Positions 36,688 to 46,133 are shown, counted from the stretch's first letter. The stretch is DNA of 64,000 bases from Roseiterribacter gracilis (GCA_018332375.1 BOPV01000001.1:3348001-3412000); one strand, 5' to 3'. Notes: a model not told the origin generated them from the letters alone. Translations and numbers: made by a program.

Positions 36688-37464
36688 ATGGACGATTCTC
36701 ATTTCACCCTCGCTCACCCCGAACCGCTCGAAGATGCGGGTTCGGCAGCGATTCCAATCCAGACAGCTGTCCGCGAGCTTCCGCCGCCGACGCTGCGCGA
36801 AAAGCTGCGCTTTTGGCTCATCCTAATCGTCCTGATCCTGCTTGAAGTGACGGGCGTCGGACTGCGCTACCTGCTGCACGAACCCGAACCGCTGCCGGAA
36901 GACCCGGTGCAGGTGACGTTGGTGCCGCCCGAGCAGGTTCCGCCGCCGCCGCCGCCGCCGCCACCGCCGCCTCCGCCAGCGAAGAAGGAAAAGCAGAAAG
37001 AGCCGCTGCCGCCGCTTGAGCAGCTGCAATCGATGCAGCCGCGTTTCGAGCCGCTGCCCGAACCGCCGGCGCTGAAGCAGAAAGAAAGCCCGTCCAAGCT
37101 TGCGGTCGCGAAGGACAAGAAGCCGGAAGACAAACCGACTGCGCGCGTCGGTGTGTCGGCGCCCGGACTTGGCGCCGGGTTTTTCGACAAGTGGTTTTAC
37201 GACGCCGCGAAAGCCGTCGAGGCGGCGTATCGCGCGCCGCCGAGCGAAGCGCTACTGCGCGAGCGCACCAACGTCATTCTCGAATTCACCTTCGCGAATG
37301 GCGTGAAGAATTCGATCGAAGTGCTGAAGTCGAGTGGTGATGCCGCCATCGATGCGGCCTGCGTGGCGGCAATTCGCGAAGCGCGCCTGCCGCCGACGCC
37401 GACCAGCTTCATCAACCGGCCGATTCCAATTCGCGTAACGATGCCGGTGCCGCACCAATTCTGA
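36688..37464 (+). CDS. TonB-like protein with long polyproline spacer
   Basis: A 258-residue protein: a cytosolic N-terminus of about 38 residues, one membrane helix (FWLILIVLILLEVTGVGLRY), then VPPEQVPPPPPPP and Lys/Pro/Glu-rich repeats spanning the periplasm, and a C-terminal TonB-like domain (about 165-258: FFDKWFYDAAKAVEAAYRAP, VILEFTFANGVKNSIEVLKS, DAACVAAIREARLPPTP). It is the second TonB-like gene in the window and is not next to iron genes. The partner receptor and ExbBD are unknown. Confidence 0.8.
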   Translation: MDDSHFTLAHPEPLEDAGSAAIPIQTAVRELPPPTLREKLRFWLILIVLILLEVTGVGLRYLLHEPEPLPEDPVQVTLVPPEQVPPPPPPPPPPPPPAKKEKQKEPLPPLEQLQSMQPRFEPLPEPPALKQKESPSKLAVAKDKKPEDKPTARVGVSAPGLGAGFFDKWFYDAAKAVEAAYRAPPSEALLRERTNVILEFTFANGVKNSIEVLKSSGDAAIDAACVAAIREARLPPTPTSFINRPIPIRVTMPVPHQF

Positions 37465-37550
37465 TCGTCGATCGGCGCGTGCAGCGAATGAGGATGTCTT
37501 CTGGCGATCGCGCCGGCCAGCGCCGTTACGGCGCCGCGCGAGAGATCGGC

Positions 37551-37624
37551 TGGTAGCACCGGAGGGATTTGAACCCCCGACCAAGGGATTATGATTCCCC
37601 TGCTCTACCACTGAGCTACGGTGC
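37551..37624 (-). tRNA. tRNA with CAT anticodon (elongator Met or Ile2)
   Basis: The minus strand reads GCACCGT for the 5' acceptor strand, AGCTCAGTGGTAGAGC for the D arm, an anticodon loop ATCATAA in a GGGGA/TCCCT stem, GGTTCAAATCC in the T arm and an encoded CCA. 74 bases long. CAT can be elongator methionine or lysidine-modified isoleucine (AUA); the ...TCATAATCCCTTGGTC stretch resembles ileX-type tRNAs, but I cannot decide. It lacks initiator-tRNA features (no GGG/CCC anticodon stem pair set, normal first acceptor pair). Confidence 0.95.
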
Positions 37625-37745
37625 CGTACCCAGCCGAGGGCGGGAGAGATAGGTGCAGCGTTGGCCCCGAGTCAACCAGTGACTCGGGCGGTGACGCGGG
37701 CCCACAACGCAGGCCGCCAGCGCCCGCCAGCTTCGCTGGCTACTC

Positions 37746-38912
37746 TTATGTTTGCGCGTTTTCCAGCCGCGAAACGGTCGCCACTTCGCGGGAAAACGCG
37801 CTGCGCCGCGTCGTTTCGATCCAGCCGCCGCCCAATACGCGATCGCCGTCATAGACGACACAAGCCTGGCCGGGGGCTACGCCCTCGACCGGCATCGCCA
37901 GTTCGATTTCCGCGTTGCCGGTCAGCAGATCGGCCGCACGTACGCGCGCCGCCGTCGGCGGCTGCGCCGAGCGCAGCTTCACTTCGACGTCGCGCGCCGC
38001 ATCCGGCACGGCGAGCCAGTTGGTTTCGCGCATCAGCACCTGGTCGCGCCCCAGCGCTGCGCGCGGACCGACGACGACGCGCTGTGCCGCAGCGTCAAGC
38101 GCGACGACATAGAGCGGCTCGTCGCCCGCGATCTTCAATCCGCGTCGCTGTCCGACGGTGAAACCGATCACGCCGTCATGCGTGCCGAGCGCGCGCCCAT
38201 CGACATGCACGATCTCGCCCGGCTTGGCTGCTTCGGGTCGCAGTTTTTTCACCAGCTCGGCATAGCGGCCGTCAGGGACGAAACAGATGTCCTGGCTGTC
38301 GGGTTTGCCCGCGACCGACAGGCCGAACGCAGCAGCCGCTTCGCGCACTTTGTCTTTCGGCCAGTCGCCCAATGGAAAGCGCAGAAAGTCGAGCTGCGCC
38401 TTGGTTGTCGCGAACAGGAAATAGCTTTGATCGCGCGCGACTTCACGGCCGCGACGCAACGCGACGCCGTCGCTTTCGATCGTGCGACGCGCATAGTGTC
38501 CCGTCGCCAGCGCAGCCGCGCCAAGATCGCGCGCAGAGTCGAGCAGGTCGGCAAACTTGACGCGCTGGTTGCAGCGTACGCACGGAATCGGCGTACGGCC
38601 GGCCGCATATTCGTTGACGAAATCGTCGATCACATTGGCGCGAAACTGGCTTGCCCAATCGAGCACGTAATGCGCGATGCCAAGCTTGTCCGCGACCGCG
38701 CGCGCATCGCGCGCATCATCGCCGCCGCAGCACGCGCCGGCGCGCTTGGGCGCACCGTTATCGTCATAGAGGCGCAGCGTGACGCCGATCGTCTCGTAGC
38801 CCGCCTGCTGCACCAGAGCAGCAGTGACCGACGAATCGACGCCGCCAGACATGGCAACGACGACCCGGGCCCCTTTGGGCAGGTCGAGATCGATGGGCGG
38901 GAAATCGGTCAT
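37746..38912 (-). CDS. mnmA: tRNA 2-thiouridylase MnmA
   Basis: A 388-residue enzyme that thiolates U34 of tRNA-Lys, -Glu and -Gln. The PP-loop VVVAMSGGVDSSVTAAL, the catalytic Cys in TPIPCVRCNQRVKF, the second Cys in KPDSQDICFVPDGRY and VIGFTVGQRRGLKI are all in place. The sulfur donor comes from a cysteine desulfurase, encoded two genes upstream. It lies 41 bases after the ferredoxin gene. Confidence 0.96.
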   Translation of the reverse strand: MTDFPPIDLDLPKGARVVVAMSGGVDSSVTAALVQQAGYETIGVTLRLYDDNGAPKRAGACCGGDDARDARAVADKLGIAHYVLDWASQFRANVIDDFVNEYAAGRTPIPCVRCNQRVKFADLLDSARDLGAAALATGHYARRTIESDGVALRRGREVARDQSYFLFATTKAQLDFLRFPLGDWPKDKVREAAAAFGLSVAGKPDSQDICFVPDGRYAELVKKLRPEAAKPGEIVHVDGRALGTHDGVIGFTVGQRRGLKIAGDEPLYVVALDAAAQRVVVGPRAALGRDQVLMRETNWLAVPDAARDVEVKLRSAQPPTAARVRAADLLTGNAEIELAMPVEGVAPGQACVVYDGDRVLGGGWIETTRRSAFSREVATVSRLENAQT

Positions 38913-38953
38913 AACGGCTGCGAGATGGGCCTTCAGCCCATCAAAGTCGACTC

Positions 38954-39286
38954 TTACTTGGACTGGGCGTTCCGCGTGCCTGCGGGCAGGCGGACCGTCA
39001 GGCCGTCGAGCTCTTCGGTGATGATGATCTGGCAGCCGAGCCGCGACGTTTTGGTCAGGCCGAAGGCGAGGTCCAGCATATCCTCTTCGTCTTCGGTCGC
39101 GTCGGGCAGCAGCTCGATCCAGTCGGGGTCGACCACGACATGGCAGGTCGAGCAGGCGAGCGAGCCTTCGCAGGCGCCTTCGAGGTCGATCTCGTGCTTA
39201 TGCGCGATCTCGAGCACCGACAGGCCCACCGGCGCCTCGAGTTCGCGGCGCGCGCCGTCGCGGTCGATGAAGATCACTTTGGGCAT
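38954..39286 (-). CDS. Adrenodoxin-type [2Fe-2S] ferredoxin
   Basis: A 110-residue electron carrier. The four cluster ligands follow the ISC-ferredoxin pattern: [16 protein letters not shown] gives Cys-x5-Cys-x2-Cys, and the fourth is in [10 protein letters not shown]. It begins [19 protein letters not shown]. Such ferredoxins feed electrons to Fe-S cluster assembly. Placed between the cysteine desulfurase and mnmA genes; 40 bases follow the desulfurase stop. Confidence 0.93.
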   Translation of the reverse strand: MPKVIFIDRDGARRELEAPVGLSVLEIAHKHEIDLEGACEGSLACSTCHVVVDPDWIELLPDATEDEEDMLDLAFGLTKTSRLGCQIIITEELDGLTVRLPAGTRNAQSK

Positions 39287-39326
39287 AACAAGACAAACTC
39301 CTGGGAAACTGGCGGCGAGCGCCCCT

Positions 39327-40418
39327 TTACGCAGCGCGCCGGCGGCGACGGTCGTAAAGCGAGCCCCAGGCGGAAAGCAAGCGATCGATGTCGGCACGCG
39401 TGCTGGTCGGACCCATGCTGACGCGGATCGCAGTCCTGGCAGCCGTCGGATCGACCCCCATCGCCAGCAGAACCGGGCTGGGCTCGACCGCGCCGCTGGA
39501 GCAAGCACTGCCGCTCGAGACCGCGATCTGTTCGAGGTCGAGCGCCATCAACACAGTTTCCGCCGGCAGATCGGGCGCGCCGAAGCAGCTCGTATTGCCG
39601 ACGCGCGGTGCGCCTTCGCCGTAGATCACGAGATCGTCGGCGCGTGCTTTCAGCCCGGCTTCCAGCGCGTCGCGCAACGAGGCGACGTCCGTGGCGCGAT
39701 CGTGCTGCAACTCGGCTGCAGCAGCGCCGAACCCCGCGATGGCGGCGACATTCTCGGTGCCGGCGCGCCGGCGGCGTTCTTGTGATCCGCCGCGCAACAA
39801 CGGCGTCGCGCACAAATCGTCGGTCAGCAGCAACGCGCCAATGCCCTGCGGTCCACCCAGCTTGTGCGCCGACAAACTCATCGTGTTGGCGACGGCGGCG
39901 ATCGGTGCGAGATCAAGCCGTCCGGCGGCCTGCACCGCGTCGACATGCAAACGGCGCCCGTGCCGATGCACGATATCGGCAACCTCGCCGATCGGTTGGA
40001 TGACACCGGTCTCGTTGTTGACCGCCATGACCGCAACGATCGACAGCAACGGATCGTCGCCAAGCATCCGGTCCAACGCATCGAGATCGATCAAACCGCG
40101 CGCATCGACCGGGATTTTCGACTTGGCCCATACGGCGACGGACGGATGTTCGATTGCGCTGGCCAGCACATGCGCACCGGTCAGCGCAGTCGTATTGGCC
40201 TCGGTTGCACCGCTGGTGAACACGATGCGCGTCGGATCGATGTTGAGCTGCCGCGCGAGAATGGCCCGCGCATCTTCGACGCGACGACGCGCGCGGCGGC
40301 CCGGCCCATGCGGCGATGACGCGTTGCCGACATCATCCAACGCTGCGCGCATCGCTTCGCGCGCAGCCTGCTTCAGCGGCGCAGTCGCATTCCAGTCGAG
40401 GTAAATCGGTTCGGCCAC
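39327..40418 (-). CDS. Cysteine desulfurase (NifS/IscS-like)
   Basis: A PLP enzyme of 363 residues that takes sulfur from cysteine. [19 protein letters not shown] opens the family alignment; the PLP lysine is in [20 protein letters not shown], and the persulfide Cys is in [18 protein letters not shown] take GTG 40418 ([11 protein letters not shown]) as the start; an ATG at 40472 would overlap cysE by 44 bases and adds 18 residues. Shorter than E. coli IscS (404), as in many alphaproteobacterial NifS-like enzymes. Likely sulfur donor for Fe-S clusters and MnmA. Confidence 0.9.
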   Translation of the reverse strand: MAEPIYLDWNATAPLKQAAREAMRAALDDVGNASSPHGPGRRARRRVEDARAILARQLNIDPTRIVFTSGATEANTTALTGAHVLASAIEHPSVAVWAKSKIPVDARGLIDLDALDRMLGDDPLLSIVAVMAVNNETGVIQPIGEVADIVHRHGRRLHVDAVQAAGRLDLAPIAAVANTMSLSAHKLGGPQGIGALLLTDDLCATPLLRGGSQERRRRAGTENVAAIAGFGAAAAELQHDRATDVASLRDALEAGLKARADDLVIYGEGAPRVGNTSCFGAPDLPAETVLMALDLEQIAVSSGSACSSGAVEPSPVLLAMGVDPTAARTAIRVSMGPTSTRADIDRLLSAWGSLYDRRRRRAA

Positions 40419-40428
40419 GCGAACCGCA

Positions 40429-41151
40429 TTATTCGGCGGCGTCGGGAACGCGGCCGCGCCGTTCGTCTTCAAGCTGCTGCACGCGCTGTTTCAGCGCGAG
40501 GATTTCTTTTTCCATGCAGGCAGTCGGATCGCTGCTTTCGCTGCACGGCGTCCCGTAAGCGAGGAACGGCTCGACCGACTTGACCGCCGAGACGACCGGC
40601 GGCGGTGCCCAGGCCGATGTTGCGTGTGCCGGGTCGCTGGTTTCGCGCGCCGGAATGCCGACGACGGTTGCGTGCGGCGCCACGTCTTTCAGCACGACCG
40701 CGTTGGCGCCGACACGCGCACCTGCACCAACCGTGATTGGGCCGAGCACATTTGCGCCGGCACCGATGATCACGTCCGACGCGACCGTCGGATGACGTTT
40801 GACGCCGCGCGTCAGCGACGTGCCGCCCAGAGTCACGCCGTGGTAAAGCGTCACATCGTCACCGACTTCTGCGGTCTCGCCGATCACGACGCCCATGCCA
40901 TGATCGATGAAAAGTCGTTCGCCGATTTGGGCGCCGGGATGAATTTCGATGCCGGTGAGGCAGCGGTTGAAGCCTGCGACAAGGCGCGCCGGTAGCGTGA
41001 GCTCGTTCCGCCACAACCAATTCGCAGCCCGGTGCAACAGCACCGCGTGCAGACCGGGATAGGCCAACGCGACTTCGAGCCGCGACCGTGCTGCCGGGTC
41101 GCGCGCCATGATGCTGTCGATATGGGCCAGAAAATCCTTGAACACAGGCAC
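40429..41151 (-). CDS. cysE: Serine O-acetyltransferase
   Basis: A 240-residue enzyme making O-acetylserine for cysteine synthesis. The left-handed beta-helix hexapeptide repeats are visible ([74 protein letters not shown]). The catalytic His is in [12 protein letters not shown]. The last 60 residues are an unusual tail with a charged helix ([20 protein letters not shown]). It heads the cysE-desulfurase-ferredoxin-mnmA operon. Confidence 0.94.
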   Translation of the reverse strand: MPVFKDFLAHIDSIMARDPAARSRLEVALAYPGLHAVLLHRAANWLWRNELTLPARLVAGFNRCLTGIEIHPGAQIGERLFIDHGMGVVIGETAEVGDDVTLYHGVTLGGTSLTRGVKRHPTVASDVIIGAGANVLGPITVGAGARVGANAVVLKDVAPHATVVGIPARETSDPAHATSAWAPPPVVSAVKSVEPFLAYGTPCSESSDPTACMEKEILALKQRVQQLEDERRGRVPDAAE

Positions 41152-41323
41152 TTCCCTGCTGTTACCTTCGCGGCCCGCCGGGCCGCCCCATTACGCTTTT
41201 GCCCACTCGCAAATGCAGGGTCAGCCCGCACGCGGTCGTAGGTGGCCCGGCCGACCCTCGTCAAGCCGGCCGTGCTACAACAAATAGGCGCTCAGCCGGT
41301 TAGACAAAGGTCCCACGCACACG

Positions 41324-41974
41324 ATGCCCGAGGTAACGATCAACGGCCCCGCCGGCCGGCTCGAAGGTCGCTATACGCATAATAAGGCGACCAACGCCCC
41401 GATCGCGCTGGTTTTGCATCCCCATCCCCAGCATGGCGGCACGATGAACAATCGGGTCGTCTACACGCTGTTTCAGGCGTTTGTGGCGGCCGGCTTCTCG
41501 ACCCTGCGGATCAATTTCCGGGGCGTCGGGCGCAGCCAGGGCAAATTCGATCGTGGCGAAGGCGAACTGGCCGACGCGGCGGCGGGCGTGGATTGGCTGC
41601 AGACCAACAATCCGAATGCCAGCCAGATTTGGATCGCGGGCTTTTCGTTCGGCGCCTGGATCGGCATGCAGCTTTTGATGCGCCGCCCGGAGTTTGACGG
41701 GTTTGTCGTCGCATCGCCGCCGGCCAATCTCTACGACTTCTCGTTCCTGGCGCCGTGCCCCAGCTCGGGGCTGATCCTGCAGGGCGACAAGGACGACGTC
41801 GTGTCGGAACCGTCAGTCGCAAAGCTGGCCGAGAAGATCTCGAAACAGCGCGGCCTGCAGATCGACTACAAAGTCATTCCTGGTGCGAACCACTATTTCC
41901 AGGACCGCTCCGAGTTGGTGCTCGAGCACACGACCGCCTATCTGAAAAAAGCGGTCGCGCGCGTCACGGCATAA
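41324..41974 (+). CDS. Alpha/beta hydrolase
   Basis: A 216-residue small hydrolase of the dienelactone-hydrolase-like group. LVLHPHPQHGGTMNNRVVYT and LRINFRGVGRSQGKFD match the family opening; the nucleophile Ser is in WIAGFSFGAWIGMQL, the acid Asp near LILQGDKDDVVS and the His in VIPGANHYFQDR. No signal peptide. Substrate unknown. Confidence 0.88.
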   Translation: MPEVTINGPAGRLEGRYTHNKATNAPIALVLHPHPQHGGTMNNRVVYTLFQAFVAAGFSTLRINFRGVGRSQGKFDRGEGELADAAAGVDWLQTNNPNASQIWIAGFSFGAWIGMQLLMRRPEFDGFVVASPPANLYDFSFLAPCPSSGLILQGDKDDVVSEPSVAKLAEKISKQRGLQIDYKVIPGANHYFQDRSELVLEHTTAYLKKAVARVTA

Positions 41975-41989
41975 GCGCGCTTTCGTTCG

Positions 41990-42481
41990 TTACGGGTCAA
42001 ACACGACCCATTCGGTTCCGGTGAGACGCTGCAGATCAAGCAGCAGCGTCTCCAATTCCCGCCACGGAAATTCCCGCGTTTCAGGCCCCGGCGCGCCATA
42101 GCGCACGATGAATTGCAGCTTTGCGACAATGCCCGGCAGCGATTCCGGCGAGGCCGCCAGAATGCGATCGGTCAGCGCATCTTCGATCGTCAACGCGGCT
42201 TCTTCGTCGCGACGTGCCTTCGGCAACTGATCGACGACACGCTTGTGCTGCTTGATTGCGCGTGCCGACGCGTTGGGTGCAGTCGCCGCCGGTTCCAGGC
42301 GCAGCCTTTCGCAATCAAGCCAATCGCGCGCCCGGGTTTTCTCTGATGCGTTGGCCATTGCACGCAGCCATTCCTCGCGCAGCGAAAAGATCGGGTCGAC
42401 GCCCGGACTGGCGACACCGCGGGGCAAGATGAAGCCGGTGTCGTCGTCGAGGCGCGCATACGACAATGCAGACACAGTCAT
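41990..42481 (-). CDS. Protein of unknown function
   Basis: A 163-residue acidic/helical protein, no signal peptide or membrane helix. It contains two Trp-rich spots (REEWLRAMANA, RARDWLDCERL) and ends REFPWRELETLLLDLQRLTGTEWVVFDP. No family recognised. It converges with the hydrolase gene, 15 bases apart. A long gap of 219 bases with strong palindromes lies upstream of its start. Confidence 0.55.
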   Translation of the reverse strand: MTVSALSYARLDDDTGFILPRGVASPGVDPIFSLREEWLRAMANASEKTRARDWLDCERLRLEPAATAPNASARAIKQHKRVVDQLPKARRDEEAALTIEDALTDRILAASPESLPGIVAKLQFIVRYGAPGPETREFPWRELETLLLDLQRLTGTEWVVFDP

Positions 42482-42540
42482 GCCAGCAGCTCCTCACGCC
42501 GGGCCACGTGGCCTGGCTGTTATGGTCGAACGGAAGTTGT

Positions 42541-42658
42541 GTGCCGCGCCGTAAACGCTGTGCGGCACAAGCGGAGACTAAAACGCGAACATGCTTGAAG
42601 TCCACGCAATAACGTGGTTCTTTTGAAATTAGCGTACGATTTCGCGCGCGCGCGAAAC
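42541..42658. repeat. Palindromic intergenic segment
   Basis: Two symmetrical elements sit between the unknown gene and the peroxiredoxin gene: TTGTGTGCCGC...GCGGCACAA (stem TGTGCCGC/GCGGCACA, about 42539-42571), and TTTCGCGCGCGCGCGAAA, a fully symmetric 18-mer near 42639-42656. No gene seen here. Function unknown. Confidence 0.4.
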
Positions 42659-42671
42659 TTGGCGCGCTTTC

Positions 42672-42696
42672 AAAAACCCAATCGAATCACGGGTTT
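42672..42696 (-). terminator. Terminator of the peroxiredoxin gene
   Basis: On the minus strand, AAACCC and GGGTTT form a stem with an 11-base loop and a T-run follows (GGGTTTTTG). It begins 4 bases after the bcp stop codon. Confidence 0.75.
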
Positions 42697-42700
42697 CGCG

Positions 42701-43165
42701 TCAGAGCGCTTTCACGGCGGCCAGCACTTCGGCGACGTGGTTCGCGACTTTCACTTTGCGCCAGACCTGCACGATCTTGCCGTCGGCGCCGATCAGGAAC
42801 GTGCACCGTTCAATGCCCATATATTTGCGGCCATAGAGGCTCTTCTCGACCCAGGTGCCGTAGCGTTCGCACACCGCGCCGTCTTCGTCCGACGCGAGCG
42901 GGAAGGTGAGCCCGTATTTCTTTTTGAACTTGTCGTGTTTCGCGACCGTGTCTTTCGACAGGCCGATGATCTCGGTGCCGAGTTTCGCGAACGCTTTTAG
43001 CTGCGCCTGGAACGCTTGCGCCTCGGCGGTGCAGCCGGTCGTGTCGTCCTTGGGATAGAAATACAGAACGACGTTCTTGCCTTTGAGCGCCTTCAACGAC
43101 ACGCGGCCGTTACCGTCGGTCGGCAAATCGAAATCGGGCGCCTTCTTGCCTGCTTCGAGCGTCAT
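42701..43165 (-). CDS. bcp: Thioredoxin-dependent peroxiredoxin (Bcp/PrxQ)
   Basis: A 154-residue peroxidase. The peroxidatic Cys is in FYPKDDTTGCTAEAQAF (about residue 46), where the usual Pro of TPGC is Thr, and the Cys five residues later used as resolving Cys in E. coli Bcp is absent. Other cysteines are in AVCERYG and IERCTFLIG. The rest (FPLASDEDGAVCERYG, FLIGADGKIVQVWRKVKV) is standard. ATG 43165 is the canonical start (MTLEAGKKAPDF). Follows glnE after 7 bases. Confidence 0.92.
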   Translation of the reverse strand: MTLEAGKKAPDFDLPTDGNGRVSLKALKGKNVVLYFYPKDDTTGCTAEAQAFQAQLKAFAKLGTEIIGLSKDTVAKHDKFKKKYGLTFPLASDEDGAVCERYGTWVEKSLYGRKYMGIERCTFLIGADGKIVQVWRKVKVANHVAEVLAAVKAL

Positions 43166-43172
43166 CGCATCC

Positions 43173-46094
43173 TCATTGTTCGAAAATCGCACGACAGCGC
43201 CGGTTGGCTGCGTGCAGCCGCGCGCGCAAGAAATCCGCCGCGTCGTCGATATCGACCGATCCTGACTCGGGTCCCAGCACGGCGCGCGCAACACCCGCAG
43301 CAAGCGACGGCGGTGCGGTTGCGGGATCGAACTTCTCGGTCACGGCCAGGCGCAAATACCCCTGCACGCGCCAGCACAGATCGAGCGTGCGTGTCAGGTC
43401 GCGCGCGGCGTCCGCCGACAAATGTCCCGCTTGCGCCAGCCGGATCAGCGCTTCTTCGGTTTCGGGTAGCAGCAGCGACGGGTCGGACGGCGCGTGACGC
43501 AGCAGCAAATACTGCGTCGCGAATTCGATATCGACGAGACCGCCATCGGCGTATTTCACGTCCCATGCGCCTTGTGGCGGTTTCTCGCGTTCGAGCAGCG
43601 CGCGCATCGTCTGCACGTCGACTTTGATCGATTGCGGATCGCGCGGCCGCGTCAGCGCTTCGCGCACCGCGTCCATCGTCGCGTCGGCAAGATCTTTCGG
43701 GCCGGCGACAACACGCGCCCGCGTCAGCGCCATGCGCTCCCACGTCCAGGCGCCGTCGGCGTGATAGGCGCGGAAGGAATCGAGCGAGGTCGCCAACGGG
43801 CCTTTATCGCCTTGCGGCCGCAGGCGCAAATCGACGTCGTACAATTTTCCCGCAGCGGTCGGCGCGGTCAGCGCGGCGACGATGCGTTGGGTCAGGCGTG
43901 CAAAATAGGTTTGTGCGAAGAGCGGTTTCGGCCCGTCGGACGGTTCGTCGGGCGCCAGCGGCGGATAGACCACGATCAAGTCGAGATCGCTCGCAACCGA
44001 CATGCGCCGTCCGCCCAATCGGCCCAGCGCCAATAACGCGACGCCCGGCGGATCGAACTTGCCGTGCTTCTCGACGAAGCTTTCTTCGACGCGCGGCAGC
44101 AACGCCTGGATTGCGACTTCGGCCGTGTCGGCGAGATAGCGGCCGGCGCGCACGCCGTCGGTCAGACCTTTCAGGATCTGCGCGCCGGCGCGAAAGCGGG
44201 TCTCGGCTGCAAAGCGGCGGACTGCATCCAGCGACGCTTCGAAATCGCGTGCACGCGACAGCAATCCCGCAAGGTCGGCTTCGATGGCGGCGCGATCGGG
44301 CAGCTCGCCGAAGAAATCCTGCGTCAACACGCCGTCGAGCAACGACGGATCGCGTGCGAGCTCTGCGGCGAGACGCGGCGCGCCGCCAAGAATCTCGGCC
44401 ACCAGTTCAAGCAGCGACGGGTTTTCTTGAAACAGCGCCAGCAGCTGCACGCCGGCCGGTAGCGACGCGAAGAATCCGTCGAAGGCAGCGAATGCATCGT
44501 CGGGGCGCGGTTGCCGTCCCAACGCCGCCAACAAGGCGGGAACCAGTTCGGTCAGCAATTCGCGTGCGCGCTGGCTGCGTGTCGCGCGAATGCGACCGTG
44601 ATGCCAGCCGCGCACGATGCCGGCGACGCGCGACGGATCGGCAAAGCCGAGCTTGGCCAACGTCGCGATCGTGTCGGGATCGTCCGACGTGCCGGTGAAA
44701 ACCAGATTGCCGGGACCGGCGAGGGTCGGCGCGCTTTCGAACAGATGCGCGTAACAACGTTCGACGGCGGCGCGATGCGCGGCCAGCTGTTCGCGGAACG
44801 CCGCTTCATCGAGGCCGCAAAACGCAGCCAGCTGCGCGACGCCGGCCGCGCTGTCGGGAATTGCGTGCGTCTGCCGGTCGTCCACCATCTGCAGCCGGTG
44901 CTCGACCATGCGCAGGAACCGATAGGCGTCGGTCAGCTCGTCACGCGCCGTTTCGTCGATCCGCCCGTGCGCGGCCAGCTGCACCAAGGCGGGCAAGGTG
45001 GCGGGCGCACGCAGCGACGGAATGCGGCCGCCGAAAATGAGTTGCTGCACTTGGGCGAAGAATTCGATTTCACGGATGCCGCCGCGGCCAAGTTTGACGT
45101 TGGTGCCTTCTGCGGCGCCGACATCGGCGCCGCTGCGTGGCCGACCCGCGTCGATCTGACGCTTGATCGAATGAATGTCTTGAATGGCCGCAAAATCGAG
45201 GTGGCGACGCCAGATCCAAGGCTGCAATCGTTCCAGGAAATCGGCGCCAGCCGCGCGGTCGCCCGCAACCGGGCGCGCTTTCAGCATCGCAGCGCGCTCC
45301 CAATTCTGGCCGAGGCTCGTGTAGTACACTTCGGCTGCAGCCACCGAGACGGCGAGCGGCGTTGCGGCCGGATCCGGCCGCAGCCGCAAATCGCACCGGA
45401 AGCCGTAGCCGTCTGCGGTGCGCTCTTCCATGATACGCACCAGCTCGCGAGTCAGACGGACATGGCGTTTCTGCAATGTATCCGGATCTGCCGACCCGCC
45501 CAGACGGTCGGCGTCGTAGAGCACGATGAGGTCGACGTCGCTTGAGTAGTTCAGTTCGCGCCCGCCCAACTTCCCCATGCCGAGCACGATGAGTCCGGGG
45601 CCCAAGCCAGCCTGTCGTGCTGCTTCGGCTGCGGCGCGATCGAGCAGCGTCTCCGCGACATCGGAGATTGCGGTGCAGACGCGATCGACGGTCCAGGCGC
45701 CCGACAGATCGGCAAGCGCAACGGCAAGCTGCGCGCGTCGCTTGGCGACGCGCACGCGCCGCATGACGTCTGCGGTACTGTCACCGTCGGTTTCGTCGAG
45801 CACCGCCAGCGCAGCCTCGAATGCGGCGTCCGGTCCGGTCGCGAACAGCGCGCGCACGAAATCGGCTTCGGCAAACAGCGCATGCGTCAGATGCGGGCTG
45901 CAGCCGGTGATGCCATCCAGCAGCGCCAATGCGCGCGGATCGTTGCCGAGCGCGGCGAGCGACGGCGTCTCCGCGAATCCGGCGCGGGCACGGGCGACCG
46001 CTTCGCTGTCATATGGGCGCGGCAGGCGCGTTGGATCGAACTGGTCGACGAACATCGGGGTCGAAGGCGTAGCCGAGTGCGCGCCCGCCGTCAC
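43173..46094 (-). CDS. glnE: Glutamine-synthetase adenylyltransferase/deadenylase
   Basis: A 973-residue bifunctional enzyme that attaches and removes AMP on glutamine synthetase under PII control. The N-terminal (deadenylation) half has GKLGGRELNYSSDVDLIVLYD; the C-terminal (adenylation) half has RLGGRRMSVASDLDLIVVYP; both are nucleotidyltransferase motifs with their metal-binding Asp. KLGRGGIREIEFFAQVQQL follows the first, and DGGLVDIEFATQYLLL the second. GTG 46094 is taken; ATG 46055 is equally possible. The order is full length. Bcp follows. Confidence 0.94.
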   Translation of the reverse strand: MTAGAHSATPSTPMFVDQFDPTRLPRPYDSEAVARARAGFAETPSLAALGNDPRALALLDGITGCSPHLTHALFAEADFVRALFATGPDAAFEAALAVLDETDGDSTADVMRRVRVAKRRAQLAVALADLSGAWTVDRVCTAISDVAETLLDRAAAEAARQAGLGPGLIVLGMGKLGGRELNYSSDVDLIVLYDADRLGGSADPDTLQKRHVRLTRELVRIMEERTADGYGFRCDLRLRPDPAATPLAVSVAAAEVYYTSLGQNWERAAMLKARPVAGDRAAGADFLERLQPWIWRRHLDFAAIQDIHSIKRQIDAGRPRSGADVGAAEGTNVKLGRGGIREIEFFAQVQQLIFGGRIPSLRAPATLPALVQLAAHGRIDETARDELTDAYRFLRMVEHRLQMVDDRQTHAIPDSAAGVAQLAAFCGLDEAAFREQLAAHRAAVERCYAHLFESAPTLAGPGNLVFTGTSDDPDTIATLAKLGFADPSRVAGIVRGWHHGRIRATRSQRARELLTELVPALLAALGRQPRPDDAFAAFDGFFASLPAGVQLLALFQENPSLLELVAEILGGAPRLAAELARDPSLLDGVLTQDFFGELPDRAAIEADLAGLLSRARDFEASLDAVRRFAAETRFRAGAQILKGLTDGVRAGRYLADTAEVAIQALLPRVEESFVEKHGKFDPPGVALLALGRLGGRRMSVASDLDLIVVYPPLAPDEPSDGPKPLFAQTYFARLTQRIVAALTAPTAAGKLYDVDLRLRPQGDKGPLATSLDSFRAYHADGAWTWERMALTRARVVAGPKDLADATMDAVREALTRPRDPQSIKVDVQTMRALLEREKPPQGAWDVKYADGGLVDIEFATQYLLLRHAPSDPSLLLPETEEALIRLAQAGHLSADAARDLTRTLDLCWRVQGYLRLAVTEKFDPATAPPSLAAGVARAVLGPESGSVDIDDAADFLRARLHAANRRCRAIFEQ

Positions 46095-46113
46095 CTTCTG
46101 GACCGAACGCCAA

Positions 46114-46133
46114 CAATTTCCCTCGGGAAATTG
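46114..46133. repeat. Perfect inverted repeat between glnE and the YhdP-like gene
   Basis: CAATTTCCC-TC-GGGAAATTG lies between the two divergent starts, 30 bases before the plus-strand ATG. A related element (57601-57623) precedes another gene. Could be an operator or an mRNA hairpin. Confidence 0.45.

Noticed and set aside
36935..36985. CCG/CCT-rich repeat as a microsatellite
   Set aside because: Encodes the polyproline spacer of the TonB-like protein.
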